From Crocodylus rhombifer (taxonomy: Eukaryota; Chordata; Crocodylia; Crocodylidae), in assembly GCA_038503035.1 (NCBI GenBank), contig JAVSML010024431.1, positions 186,001 through 250,000 of the forward strand: a stretch of DNA of 64,000 nucleotides, in the 5' to 3' direction. Both the position numbers and the translations under genes were made by a program. The notes under the pieces were generated by a model that was given only the letters and a program-made list of their open reading frames with translations, did not search any database and was not told the DNA's origin. This document shows positions 37,621-49,104 of the stretch, piece after piece; within the stretch, counting starts at the first letter, position 1, and each line of letters begins with the position of its first letter.

Positions 37621-38471
37621 AAAATTATGCAACTGAGAAATGCATTTAAGCAGTGTCTTCATGTTAAGTAAACTCTTATGGCCAGTTAAAATATTGACCC
37701 AATTCAGGAAAGCTGCTTACATCCAGCCCTATTCAACATCTCACCAAATTTGCAATTGGTTGGGAAAAACATTCCACAAAACCGTGATTATTTTTAAACA
37801 AAATTCAGCCCCCAAATTTGACAAAATTCTTGAAGTTCTCTTTCCAAAATGGTTCATTATATAATAGCTCTTCCCAGTGGGACTACTTTTCTGAATTGAG
37901 GCCCCAGATTTAAAGATGTCTCAATACATTTTTTCTTAACAACTCTGGGTTGAGATGAAGGGAAGAAAGTTTTAGCCCAGTTCTGAGAAGGTTTTGAACA
38001 ACCAGAAAGAGAGAGTCTAGTTCTTATTTAGGCTCAGAGGCTCTTTATAGTGTTTTAACAGTGTAAGTGAAAAATTAAGTTGTCGTAAGTTTGTTTTACA
38101 AAGACTATTGTAATTTGGTATGAGATATTTCATGAGACTTCAAATGTTACCACAGCAGCATTAGCGTTTACAGATTAACTATTGCATCTTTCTTTTCTAC
38201 TCATCTGCCTGTGTAGATCATCAGGACTGCAATCAAAATGCCAGAATGTTTATGTATAAAGAAGATGCTTTATACTTAGGCAAATATCTTCTAAAAGGAA
38301 AAAAATATCACTGATAGAATGATCTTTGACTTAAGTACACATATTGGTTATTTTCTTACAGTATTTAGTCACTGATATCAGTTTTGTTCCCTATGGTCAT
38401 AACTGATGCAACACTTTTCTGATACTAAAAACTTAGAACCCAGGTCACACAAAACTTATCTTGTAAAAGTG
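37621..38471. other. No gene recognised
   Basis: AT-rich sequence with chance frames only. Confidence 0.5.
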
Positions 38472-38612
38472 TTGTTGGTTGTAGCGGTGTTGGTCTAAGG
38501 ACACTGACAGACAAGGGTCTTTGGGTAGATGTGATATCTTTTATTAGACCAACCAAATAGTTGGAAAAATTGTTGTTTGCAAGCTTTCAGGCACAAACAC
38601 CCTTCTTCAGGC
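38472..38612 (-). mobile_element. Penelope-like element 3' tail, minus copy of an inverted pair
   Basis: The reverse complement reads 'ctgaagaagggtgtttgtgc', 'gaaagcttgcaaacaac', 'ggttggtctaataaaaga', 'acccaaagacccttgtctg', and continues to a terminus of 'accgctacaaccaacaac'. It preserves the complete 3' end, with the 'ggttgtagcggtgttggtct' terminus visible at 38478-38497. It faces the plus copy at 38629 across a 16-base spacer. Confidence 0.75.
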
Positions 38613-38628
38613 ATAGGGAAAGTCTGAC

Positions 38629-38735
38629 TGAAGAAGGGTGTTTGTGCCCAAAAGCTTGCAAATAACAATTTTTACAACTATTTAATTGGTCTAATAAAAG
38701 ATATCGCATCTACCCAGAGAACCTTGTCTACCTTC
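38629..38735 (+). mobile_element. Penelope-like element 3' tail, plus copy of an inverted pair
   Basis: It reads 'ctgaagaagggtgtttgtgc', 'aaaagcttgcaaataaca', 'aattggtctaataaaaga', 'tatcgcatctacccagag', 'aaccttgtct'. It is reverse complementary to 38506-38612 at roughly nine in ten positions by eye over about 102 bases. The plus copy stops near 'ccttgtctacc' and lacks the last 30 or so bases of the terminus that the minus copy keeps. Confidence 0.75.
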
Positions 38736-40270
38736 TTGAAGGGAACTTTGAGCTGGTATGACCGTCAAAAACATTACAGAGCAAAGAACTTTGTCAAGTT
38801 TTCTTCAACTATTTGCTATGAAACTGAACACTGTAACACACTAATTGTAATGGGCACTGGATAAAGCAACTACTTGATTATTGGAATTATTTTTTAGCAA
38901 ACATCAAAATAAATTACATTTCCCTCTTTCCATGTATTTTTCCAATTCCCTTTAAAAACAAAAATGTTCATTTAGGGCATGACAGCTAAAATAGAAATGT
39001 CTCTGGCACAAGCTAGCTTTCTAGCCTGCAGGCAAAATATAAAATTGTTGTTAAATTGGAGTGGACCAGAAAATGGATGGTAAAATTCGTCCATGAAACT
39101 TCTACTAATAACAAACATTTGTCCTGTGACATGCACTGTAAGTAATAGCACATGACAAGGTACGTGTTCCAGTGTTATAACAGCAAGATTCAGGAGCATT
39201 TTGAGGCAAGAGGTTGAAGGCCAAATGCCTTTGCTAACCAAAATACATAGGTATGACACCATCAAATCCTGTGGTTTTAATCAAAGTTTGTAATTTATTA
39301 AATATTTGAGAGAATTTTGGAATATTTTGTGAAATATTAAGTAAATGTAGTTCAAAAAAGCCACCTTTATTTAACCTTTGAAAATTTTTCTGCCTTTCCT
39401 ATTTTCATTCAGCTGTATCTGACTGTGCTTTCTATCATACCTTAATAGCCATCATAACTTTCACTGAAGCAGTTATTTGGACTTGAACTGTCATACTAGT
39501 ATGTGAAGTACATGCATTACAAAAAACCAAACCAAACAAACAAAAGACTGTTAGTGTTGCAGGAAAATCCTGTTTTCTTTCTGACTTGAGCAAATACTTC
39601 AAGACATATGAGCTGCCAATAAATTTTAAAATCAGCCAGCACAGCAACAAAAAAAGCATTTAAACAAATATTTCCATTTTTAAATGAGTTTTCTCTTCCT
39701 CTGAGTTTACTGACTTGTAAGATGGGATCCTGTAACCTAGGTGCAAGTAATTCAGGGTTGAGTCCAGTTTTGGTAGGTGAAAGGTGTATGTAAAAAAGAC
39801 CTGATATAGGAGCCAAGCACAAACTTTTTGTTGAAGTTCAAAAGAGTTAATGTAGCTCTGCAATTCTCAATTTAATGTGTACTCGACATTCTTATTATTG
39901 TAAGAAAGGCCATGTTATTTCCACATGAAACCAAGAAATACCATAATGAGTGTTCTGTGACAGACAGCTCTTTAGAGAGCGCCAGAATGATTTCCAGAAC
40001 AAAAAGGTTGGATCAGTTTCTAAAAGCTTCAGACTGGATGCAGAGCCAGCTGGGGGATAATACAAAGCCTGGACAATAGGATACACTCAACCAGGGATGC
40101 TGGCTACCTAGAAGTGCCAAGGCCAAATTCTAGTTTTGTTTTAAAATAAGAAGCTGCCAGTCCTTTTTCTTGCAGTCACCCTTGAAAATTTGTTCGTATT
40201 TTCTGCTCACTGGGGAAAAAAAAGGGGGATCAGCTTTCAACACTACCCAGAGACTCAGGGAATGGTACTG
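38736..40270. other. No gene recognised
   Basis: AT-rich interval. Minus-strand frames of 97-101 codons have no recognisable domain. Confidence 0.5.
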
Positions 40271-40490
40271 TGGCTACATCTACACAAGCAGCGGACTGCA
40301 TAGTTGCATAAGCAAGTACTAAATGACTGCACAGTAACTGGCATTGCCACATAGTTATTTTCCCCATTGCTACTGCACAGTAGCAACGAGCTATTGTGTA
40401 GTAGCTTGTTACTACTGCGCAGTACCGTCACCACTCAGTTAGTGCCTGGCAATGGTACTGCACCGTAGTGCCTTATGTAGATGTGCCCTC
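40271..40490. mobile_element. MITE with GGCTACATCTACACAAG ends
   Basis: The left end GGCTACATCTACACAAGC pairs with the reverse complement of the right end GGGCACATCTACATAAGG. The short interior is rich in small palindromes built from 'actgcacagtagcaa' and 'gtagtagcttgttactac'. It is related in its termini to the 11083 and 20821 elements. Noncoding. Confidence 0.65.
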
Positions 40491-40499
40491 TGATACCCC

Positions 40500-40600
40500 A
40501 AAACTTTTCTAAATCTGTTCCAATAATGGGGTTGGTCCAATAAAGGATATCAACCGCAACAATCCTTGCCTCTCACATATTTCCTAGACCTCCACAGCTA
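40500..40600 (+). mobile_element. Penelope-like element 3' tail, diverged subfamily
   Basis: 'caaaacttttctaaatctgt' followed by 'ggggttggtccaataaagga' and 'tatcaaccgcaacaatcctt' then 'gcctctcac' has the same module order as the tails at 3.1 and 38.6 kb, in a diverged version. It starts directly after the MITE ending at 40490. Confidence 0.5.
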
Positions 40601-43600
40601 CAACATTACTCTGACACTACCAACCCTAACCATAGTCATTCATGATGCTCCTGCCTGCATTAACCTAGGACAGGCCAACGCATGGTGGTCTCCTGATTTC
40701 TCCGTGCATCCCATGTAAGTTCACTGCTCACAGGACACCACCACTGTACGATACCACCATGAGCAGCCAGAGTTTCCTTTGATCCTGAACCACCTTTAGG
40801 CTCTTAAGATTTACCTTCTATTTATACTGAATCCAAAGAAAATAGCCTAATTATGGGAAAGAAATATATTTCCTTCATTTCCTCATCCTTTCCCCCCCCC
40901 AGTAGGTGATGCATCGATGCAGTACAACTTAAAGTGGCTAATGAGTTTGGAGTAATATCACTATATAGTTACAAGGGCATTACATTGCTACTAGCATATT
41001 TTAAAAGTATAAATAAAAGATACCATAGCTTATATACCTTCAACTCATATTACCCTAACCTTGTCCTTGGAAAGTGCCTTGAAGCCCGTCAGCATTTCTA
41101 TATGGATGCTATTTCATCTTTTTCTAGGACATGGTAGCCTGCAGAGAGCCCAGGCAGGAGCATCATATTGAGTACTTTTCGCAGTTTATAAGTTTCGTGA
41201 TTCTTTAGCTTTGGTTCCATATAATTTAAGTGTTGAGTCAAAAACACTCTGATCTTTTGGGGCTTACAGAACATGAGCAGCCTTGCAAAATCTAGGCAGT
41301 TTGCCAGAAATTTTAAACTTGGTTGAACTAATGCTAAAAGGTTAAACATTTCACACAGTTTTGATTCTCCCTTCCCCCAGTTTGCCTTGTTCAAGGCTTC
41401 TTGTCAAGAAATGAAAGAACTGGTAATGGACCGGATGGAACTCTTTCAACTCTTACACAGTAATGTTGGTATTGCTGGAAATCTGAAACAAATGTTAAAC
41501 TTGATCTTTTCCTCAACTGAAAAGGCCTACAGACATCTAAAGCTATTGAACTGTCTCTCACATCTCATGCTATACATTTTCTTAACTGAGAAAGCCTTCT
41601 GTACAAGAGTTAAGTGGAGTCAGATTTTTATTATTTTTCCTCACATGTACTGAACAAAGTTGCTCCCACCTCTTCCCTCCCCCAAAAAGCTTTTACTTTT
41701 TGAGAAATGAATTGGGAGGGTAAAGCAAATCTACTTGGGGTGAAGAGCAGCTCTGCAACCCTTACCATGACTAAAATAAATGCTTTTTTATTCCCCCATA
41801 ACATAATTTGTGTATAATGCCATGGATGGTCATTTATGTAGCTCTGTCTCATCTCACACTCACTTTGTAACATGGCAGGCCAGTCACAGAAGAAGAGAGA
41901 GGGGAAAAATAAATACAGCTTGATGAAAGCTAAGGTTTAAAAGCTTTGGGCAATGCCATGACATCCATTTTTATGCTTATACACAGATATCATGATATGG
42001 CTGTTCTGTGAAGCACTCTAAATGATCTATTGTTTCTTCGGAGAACGTCTTTAACCGGAACTAGTGACTGAGAAATCACTTGTGAGTGACCTAATTTTGC
42101 AATTTAGTCAATAAGTGAACAAATACATGAGAAAATGCCAGGCAGAGTACATTTTTAAAAAGTGCTTTGTCCATTCATGTTGAAAATGCCAGTCATTCTT
42201 TATTGATTTAAGATTACACTTTAAAATGCACTTGTGAATATATTCTAATATGTTTTAAAGAAGTAAATTATCTACCTGCTTAACCATAGTCATTCATGCT
42301 CCTGCTTGCATGAGTGATCTTCATATCATCTCCATGGAGCATGCCAGAGCTAGCTGCAACCACAAGGTTGAGCTTTTGTATTTGAGCAGCCTTCTCTCAA
42401 AAAATGAAAGCTTTTTGGTGTGCAGAAATAAATATCAATTAAAAAAAATTAAGCAGATTGCTCCTGTTTTATGTGATCCAAGGAGCAAATGCATCCTACT
42501 GTTTAATGCTGTTTGAAAATATAGTTCAAGATGGAGCCTGAGATTCTTTCCAGGATCAGGTCTTTTCAGTGGATGCTGATGAGGAGATCCATACAAAAAA
42601 AATAAGCTTATTGGATTTTCTTTTTAAAGGGAGTACTCCTAAGTTATCATTCACCAATGGATGGAGAGAGACAAAATCTGCCTATGTATTCCTGAGGCCT
42701 TTCTAACTTCAGCTAGGTTTTTAGTACCATTAAAACAGTTCTCTTGCCCATCATTATACCATTTTCTGTTTCCTGCTGGCCAAAACAGAAAATGAAAGAT
42801 AGTGCATGTCTCTTCTCTGGGCTGAGAATCACATTATTATTATTTGTTAAAATATGTAAGCAATGCCAGTATAATCCTGGATGGTATGTTTTCCAAATCT
42901 TTGTCAGACTTGAGAGACTGTTTTGAAATCACATTGCTGAAAAGTCCATGGTTTCCAGCAATATTTTAAAATTTTCCTTCCTTTATTTTTATCAGCACCA
43001 TTTTGACGTTATTTTAGGAACTACAGGTCTGATTCCATACCCATACTCCATAGAAAAATTCCTACAGATATCTATGGGAGGTGGTAGGACTGGGTTCTGG
43101 GTCTTTATTTTTTATTTCTATGGGACGGAAACAGTTGTTAGAGGTAGAAATACCTACTAATGAGGTAATTTAGGGCCCAAAACTAGTTCCACTGGCTGAC
43201 TGGAGATGGTATGACACCTGCTACTCCACACAGCCACTTCCTGACAATACACTTTTTTTTTTTTGTTCTATATAGTTTTCAATGTCTCAAATCATGTACT
43301 ACCCGTCTTTCATTTGATGGGTGCTGTAGTGTAGAGTAATTGTTTTGTGTTCCAATTTCAACACTGATCTAAAATATACAGGTGTGGATTAGCACCACAT
43401 CTTCACCTGAAATGTGTGTGAAAGAGATGAGTTGAGAAAATAAGTCAAAAGCCCATACACATATCAGAGACCATGGTTGAGTTCTCAGCATTGTACATGT
43501 AACACTAAAGGACACACACTTAGATACTACCATGATGGGCAGCTATATACAAGCCTAAGGTAGGTAGGGTGAAATTGTTAGCATTTTCAGATGCTTTGCT

Positions 43601-45519
43601 TCAATGCAATGCTTTCTTCTGAATGTAAAGTGCCAAAAATCTTTAACTTGCTGGTTTAATAATGGCAAACATAATAATTGCATCAATGTAACAGTCCATC
43701 ATTCATATTGCAATTCTTACTGTTGTATAAACTGATCACATCTTGGTGTCTTGCATCCTGTCTGATTATATATGAATATTTTATAGAACAACAACAATAG
43801 TATGTGGATCAGTATGTGAAATAGTCGCTTATATCAGTGGAAGATTTCACAGCATCTGCACAAATTACAGCTAAACACATTATGTACAATAAAGGGATGC
43901 AATGTTTATTTTATTACTGAATTTGCAACATCTATTTATACAAATGAGTATAATTAACTGGGGGGAGGGGAAATTGGTCAGATATAACTATATAAAATAA
44001 TCCTGATTCCCTGAAGATTCTATGAAGATCAGGTTTTTTTAGACTTTATCACAGAACAGAGATGTTTATATTCCTTGCTTTCAGAAATTAAAATTTATTG
44101 ATGGAACAATTCAGAGTAAGCATTTGAAGTACTTGTGCTAAAGCATTCTTGTTTAATATTGCATGGAGGGGTGGGGAAAGGAATAAGACATTTGCCTGAG
44201 AGGTTCAACTGCAATATAAACTCCATCATCTTAAAGTGGTTTGAGGTTCTCCTGCAAAAATGCAAAAGGCTGAGCAGTTATGCTAATGAATACCACTTAG
44301 TCACTTGACAGTTATTGGACATGAAAATCAAACTGCATTATAGTCAGTTAAAACTGTTGGGTAAAGATACTAAACTCAAGAGATATACAAATAATTTACC
44401 CAAACAGTTTGTATTGTTCACTCGGGGCTGATTTTCACCCTCATTTATATTCAGCATCCCCCTTGAAGGTCAACATAATAGCACAAGTGCCAACAAGGAG
44501 GAATTTGACCCTCAGACAGCATTCAATGCTGAGATTTGGTTAATATAAGCAGACAGATTCAGTGCTGATCTTTACTATATACAATTCCAATGAAGTCCAG
44601 TGGAAAGCACTTTGGAGGAGTCACAAAATAGCAAACTCTCATGTACATGGAAAAGAGTTTCTTGACTGCCTCTCAGTTGGAAGGATGGTTGCTTTGATCT
44701 GTAACATAAGGACTTGGGGCTCATTGTAAACAAAAACCTAGTAGCCTGCCTAGTCTAAAGCATGACTTTGGCAGGCTTTAAATGTCCAACCGCAATGCAG
44801 CTCCCTAAACCTTGTCAGGCACAGCCTTGTTGACCTGAAAGTTCCTTGGGTACCAACCATTCTGCCTCTGCACATACCTAGAACTGCCCCAATTAGGCAA
44901 TTAGGCACTCTGCTCCCACTTACACTCAGTCAGGAGCCAGAAACTTAGTGGAGTAGCACCTAAGTCTTCTTAGGGACCTGAGCATACGCACTGAGTATAC
45001 CAAGAAATATGGACAGGACAGTTAGAGCAGTATGATAGAGATAGGTTCACTAATGATGGTCATGTTGGCCACCAATCTAATGGCTATGTCACTCATCCAC
45101 TCACATGAGAGAACGTGGCTTGTAGGCTTCCATTCAGTCTAAGGGGGTTTAAACTTGTCTTCACCTCCAAGTAGAGTTTCCTAACCACCAGGGTGAGGAA
45201 TAGGAGCTAGGATAGGGGAACCCTTCACCCCTCTATTGAAGAGAAAGGAATGCAAAACCCATAGGGGCAGAAGAATGAACCAAGAGGGAGCCTGACCCTG
45301 AAATATTACTGTAAGCATCTGTCTTCTTGAGAGGATTCCAAACTGTGGATTAAGCACAGATAGAAGCACCTGGCTGAGGAGAGACTCAGGTGCCTAAGCT
45401 CTGGGGAGGGGTGGGACTTCAAAACATTTCTGTTCTCAGTGCTTTCTGCTGACTGGGCCTAAAGATGCCCTGCTCAGTGCAGAAATGGTTTTGGATTGCA
45501 GTTTTGAGGTATATGTTGT
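40601..45519. other. No gene recognised with confidence
   Basis: Mostly AT-rich, with a T13 run at about 43252-43264 and ordinary sequence. An 88-codon plus-strand frame (41387-41653) follows a good pyrimidine tract and AG; it is listed in the findings. No transposon ends were identified. Confidence 0.4.
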
Positions 45520-46436
45520 ATATGATATATATACAAGAAATCCACAGACCCAAAAACATATCTGAATAGAACCAGCAATCACCCTAAACACACCAAGAAA
45601 GCTGCAATATACAGTCAAGCCCTCTGATACTACTGAATTTGCACTGAGGAGAACACCTGTGACCATTACCTCACAAATCTCAAAAAGGCCTTCACTCAAC
45701 AAGAACATTCCTCCAGAGAGACAGATCACACTTTTGAAAGAGCCACCCAGATACCACGTGAAGAACTTCTGCAGTATAGAAGAAAACCCCCCATGAATCA
45801 CACACCACTGGTTATGACATATCATGCCTCCCTGAAACCCATACGGAAAATCCTCAAACAATTGCAACCCATACTAACAGAAGACCCAATTCTTAAGGAG
45901 ACCTTTCCAGAACCACCCATCTTAGCCTTTAAACAAGCACCTAACCTTGCCAACCTCATCACCAAAAGCAAACTTCCTACAACCAAAAACACACCAAATG
46001 GATCCAGGACAAGAAATGTAGAACCTGCCAATACATTTCTACCCCCCCTACAATTACTATTCTCCGTGACAGAACCATCACCAGTCCTGGATCTTACACC
46101 TATACCTCCAGATGTATAACACATTTCATCCAGTGCACTAAATGCCCTGATGGAAAATATGTAGGAGAAGCCAAACAAGAACTGCATAGGAGAATGAACA
46201 CACACCAAAAATCTATCAAAGACAAAAATACCCAATTACCTGTGGGGCACATTTCTCACAGAGAAAAACAACACTCTCTCTCTAATCTCTCAGTTTTAAT
46301 CCTCAAAGGGAATTTACAAAACACCTTTCACAGACAAACCTATGAACTTCACTTTATCAATCTACTGGATAAAAATACCCATAGACTAAATATAGACATT
46401 GGATTTATGACACATTATAACTTGTCTGACATCTGA
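45520..46436 (+). pseudogene. PLE reverse transcriptase C-terminus, linker and GIY-YIG nuclease (broken)
   Basis: One frame reads from 45537 through KKSTDPKTYLNRTSNHP and TKKAAIYSQAL, meets two TGA stops (the second at 45634-45636), then is open from 45637: DHYLTNLKKAF, REELLQYRRKPP, TPLVMTYHASLK, FPEPPILAFKQAPNLANLI. A frameshift near 46000 moves to the frame that carries the linker cysteines (KKCRTCQYI at 46011), then HFIQCTKCPDGKYVGEAKQ, with YVG at 46158-46166, then the PVGHISH histidines, and it ends at the TGA of 46434-46436 after THYNLSDI. In PLEs, RT and the GIY-YIG endonuclease act together in target-primed copying. The order RT thumb, Cys linker, CCHH-type GIY-YIG is family-specific. 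The 'GIY' half of the motif has drifted. The copy is dead but only lightly broken. Confidence 0.85.
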
Positions 46437-46790
46437 CTCCCCAGATTCCACTTTTTACCAACTATGTTCATCCCATTCCCCCTTCCTCCTGTCTCTCATC
46501 CATTGACTACAGCTACATTCATTCCCCTTCCCACCTCTTTCCACCTGTCTCTCACCTACTGACCACCTTAATTTACATTTTAACTGACTGGTTTCCTTGC
46601 ATATGTACTGGCCTCTGGCTGCTTTACTACTCCATCTAGGAAGAAAGCAGACCATCTGCAGATGCTTCCTCTGCCTGGTGAAGGGTAATTCTACCCAAAA
46701 GCTTGCCAAGAAGAATTTTTCCAACTATCTGAGTTGGTCTAATAAAAGATATTGGATTTAGCCAAAGAACTTTGTCTGACTGATTGAAGA
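45520..46790 (+). mobile_element. Penelope-like retroelement (PLE), 5'-truncated copy
   Basis: It contains the C-terminal part of a PLE polyprotein (45520-46436), a 3' untranslated region, and the conserved 3' tail 46672-46790 (gcctggtgaagggtaa, ccaaaagcttgcc, gttggtctaataaaagat, aaagaactttgtctg). The 3' tail matches the solo tails at 5161, 38472, 38629 and 62341, which ties those short repeats to this coding element. The 5' limit is where recognisable PLE protein fades. No target duplication recognised. Confidence 0.8.
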
Positions 46791-46820
46791 CACTTAGAAG
46801 GAAAACATTTAGAAGGACAA

Positions 46821-46844
46821 CCCCCCCCCCCACACACACACACC
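46821..46844. repeat. C-run followed by (AC)n
   Basis: Ten to eleven C followed by six AC units directly after the PLE. Confidence 0.95.
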
Positions 46845-47015
46845 TACCAACAATATATCTCAGCTCCACAGAGTTTTATCAAGACTATCGTTAAAATAAT
46901 CCCATTGTTTTGCATTTCATTTTTGGCATGCTGTGTTACTATGTAATCCTCCCTCCCCACACTTGATGATTGAGTTTGTCATCTCAATGTGTCTGAAAGA
47001 GAGCAAATTAGGAGA

Positions 47016-47493
47016 CAATGGGTGCATCTACATATGCACTCTACTGCAGAGAAGACTAATTAGTTCTCCAGTAAAGTGTTGCCATTTACATGTGCACCAG
47101 TATTAAGGCACAGTAAATTAATTAACTCTGCCATAAATTAATTAAGTCTATTCCCTCCAGAACTTACAGGAGAGTAATTACATGCACTGAAACATATGTG
47201 TAGATGGTGACAAGGGCTGCCTGGGGCACAAGGGTGCTAAAGTGTGGAGGCTGCCTGCTACCTAGTCCTGCACTGTAGCATCCTTGTGCCACAGCCACTT
47301 CCCAATGCCATCACCCAGAGCCCAAGGTTGACCTCTGGGGCCCCCTGCCAGCTCTGGGCTGCTCCACCCTGGCTTGCAATGGTGCAGTCTTGGGTGCATG
47401 TATAGATGCTTCCCCCAGGAACAGCTGACTCTGGCACAAACTTTGCCAGAGTTTATTGCATCCTGTTAATAGCTTGTGTAGATGCACCCATTG
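47016..47493. mobile_element. MITE with 17-bp identical ends
   Basis: The left end CAATGGGTGCATCTACA is repeated exactly as the reverse complement of the right end (17 of 17). The element has a GC-rich interior with an imperfect palindrome (cacaagggtgctaaagtgtg against the later ctgcactgtagcatccttgt). 'actctggc...gccagagtttattgc' near the right end matches the left part of the 13452-13920 element. No clear target duplication. The 108-codon minus-strand frame overlapping its right half is incidental. Confidence 0.75.
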
Positions 47494-48931
47494 GGATTTA
47501 TTCCTCTCTTCAAATAATTTCTCATTCTTTATTTTTCCACTCTTCTGTCTGTTCACATTTAGTAGAATTTCTCTCTCCTTGTTCAGAGAGATAAAATGTG
47601 CACGAATACTATAAGAACACCAGGACAAAGATAACACATTTAAATTGGTTAAATATACAAGATCAAAGAAAAAATCTGAAGTTAAATGAACTGAAAATAG
47701 CTTACTGAAAGTCCCAGGGCTTCACTGAATACAGTGGGAAAACTGTAAAAGACAAAAAGGTAAATATCCTGTAACCAGAAACTTTCAATGTGGATCTAAT
47801 GATAATGACCTGCTTCACTATCAATGCCTTCTTCTTAGGAACTGAAATATTTCTCTGCACTTCCCCCCAGTCACCTATGTATTACTGCATAGTTAACATT
47901 CATGCAATCCTTTTCAGAAAGACACAGTAACTGGCTCTGTGGTACTGCTTTTGTTCCCTTTCTGGATATGCTGAACTCAGCTGTTGAGAGTAAGAGGGCA
48001 TGCTTGAAAAGCTGTGTTAATAAAAACTCTGTTTAATTTATCTGGCTCTCTGTGGCTGTCCATTCCGATGAGCAGTCTAAACCAAGATACTACAACATAA
48101 ATTATCCTTCAGTTCCAGTTAGCAAAGTATGGACTGTGACACAAACACCAAAAGCAGAGAGCACCAGTAGTGTTACTGACCAGCTTCAGGAAACCAAACC
48201 ATCATTTCTCCAACAAGCACTCATGTGCTTTCTCCCATCCTGCCCCTTCTTACCGTGAAACACTACCAAAATAAATCATAAAATCCATCACTATATATCC
48301 TTCTTCAAGCTCCATCTCATAATTCACACTCCTTCCAGGATGCATGTGCAGTTAACTACAAACTTGCAACAGTAAGTGACAAGCTGTAGTTACTACTCCT
48401 GATTGACCACAAGTTCTGCATATCTTAATATTGGCCTTGTTTGCCCTTCACCTTGGACCACACGCGTCTCATTTACCTGTTTATAATATTCTTTGAGCTG
48501 AAGCCTATCAGATATATTTTCCCATGTCTACTACAATTTGCCCGTGTCAACAACAACCAACTTAACTTGGCTGGTCTCTCCTCACTACTACAGAACAACC
48601 AACAGTAAGTAACAATATTAAAATATAATTGAATTAAAGCATATTGATCCTGCTCACAGCTCTTGAGGTTTCATATGATTGTATTTGCTCTTATCCTACA
48701 GTTTCATAACTTTAGCTCTTATGGGAGAATTTTAAATGCTTCAGAAGCCAAGTATCACAAAAAGTCTGCAGAATTAATTTAAGGGTACCTTGAGTAACAT
48801 GCTGGTTTTTCTTTATTGTTTACACAACTGAACATCCAGATATTGACAATGATTGACCACTATGTTAACCCCCAGTTTGCACACACAGATTACGTAACTG
48901 TACCTCCAAATCAGACCTGTAGTTATGTGTG
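47494..48931. other. No gene recognised
   Basis: AT-rich DNA. 'gttaataaaaactctgttta' followed by 'tctggctctctgtggctgtc' at about 48015-48060 looks like a polyadenylation region, possibly of an old LTR, but no paired LTR or coding part supports this. Confidence 0.4.
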
Positions 48932-49104
48932 TACAGGCAGCCCTCGACTTACAACATTTTGAGTAACAATGTTTCACACTTGAAACGTTTATAAGTTGAC
49001 GCCCTGTTTCAACTTTCTGACATCAGCTTTGACTTTACAACACTTGATCTGATGCCAAGCCACGCCAGCGAACAAGTACGCTGCATCACCCATCTCCCTA
49101 GAGA

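Noticed and set aside
37185..37649. 154-codon plus-strand frame and overlapping frames on both strands
   Set aside because: GC-rich unclassified block with a (GCT)n run; no recognisable domain and several equally long frames on the other strand.
45436..46235. Two minus-strand frames of 143 and 137 codons
   Set aside because: They are the opposite strand of the PLE coding region; the plus-strand reading carries the family motifs.
48015..48258. Possible LTR polyadenylation region and a following 68-codon frame
   Set aside because: The AATAAA and 'tctggctctctgtggctgtc' resemble an LTR, but there is no second LTR, primer-binding site or retroviral protein nearby.
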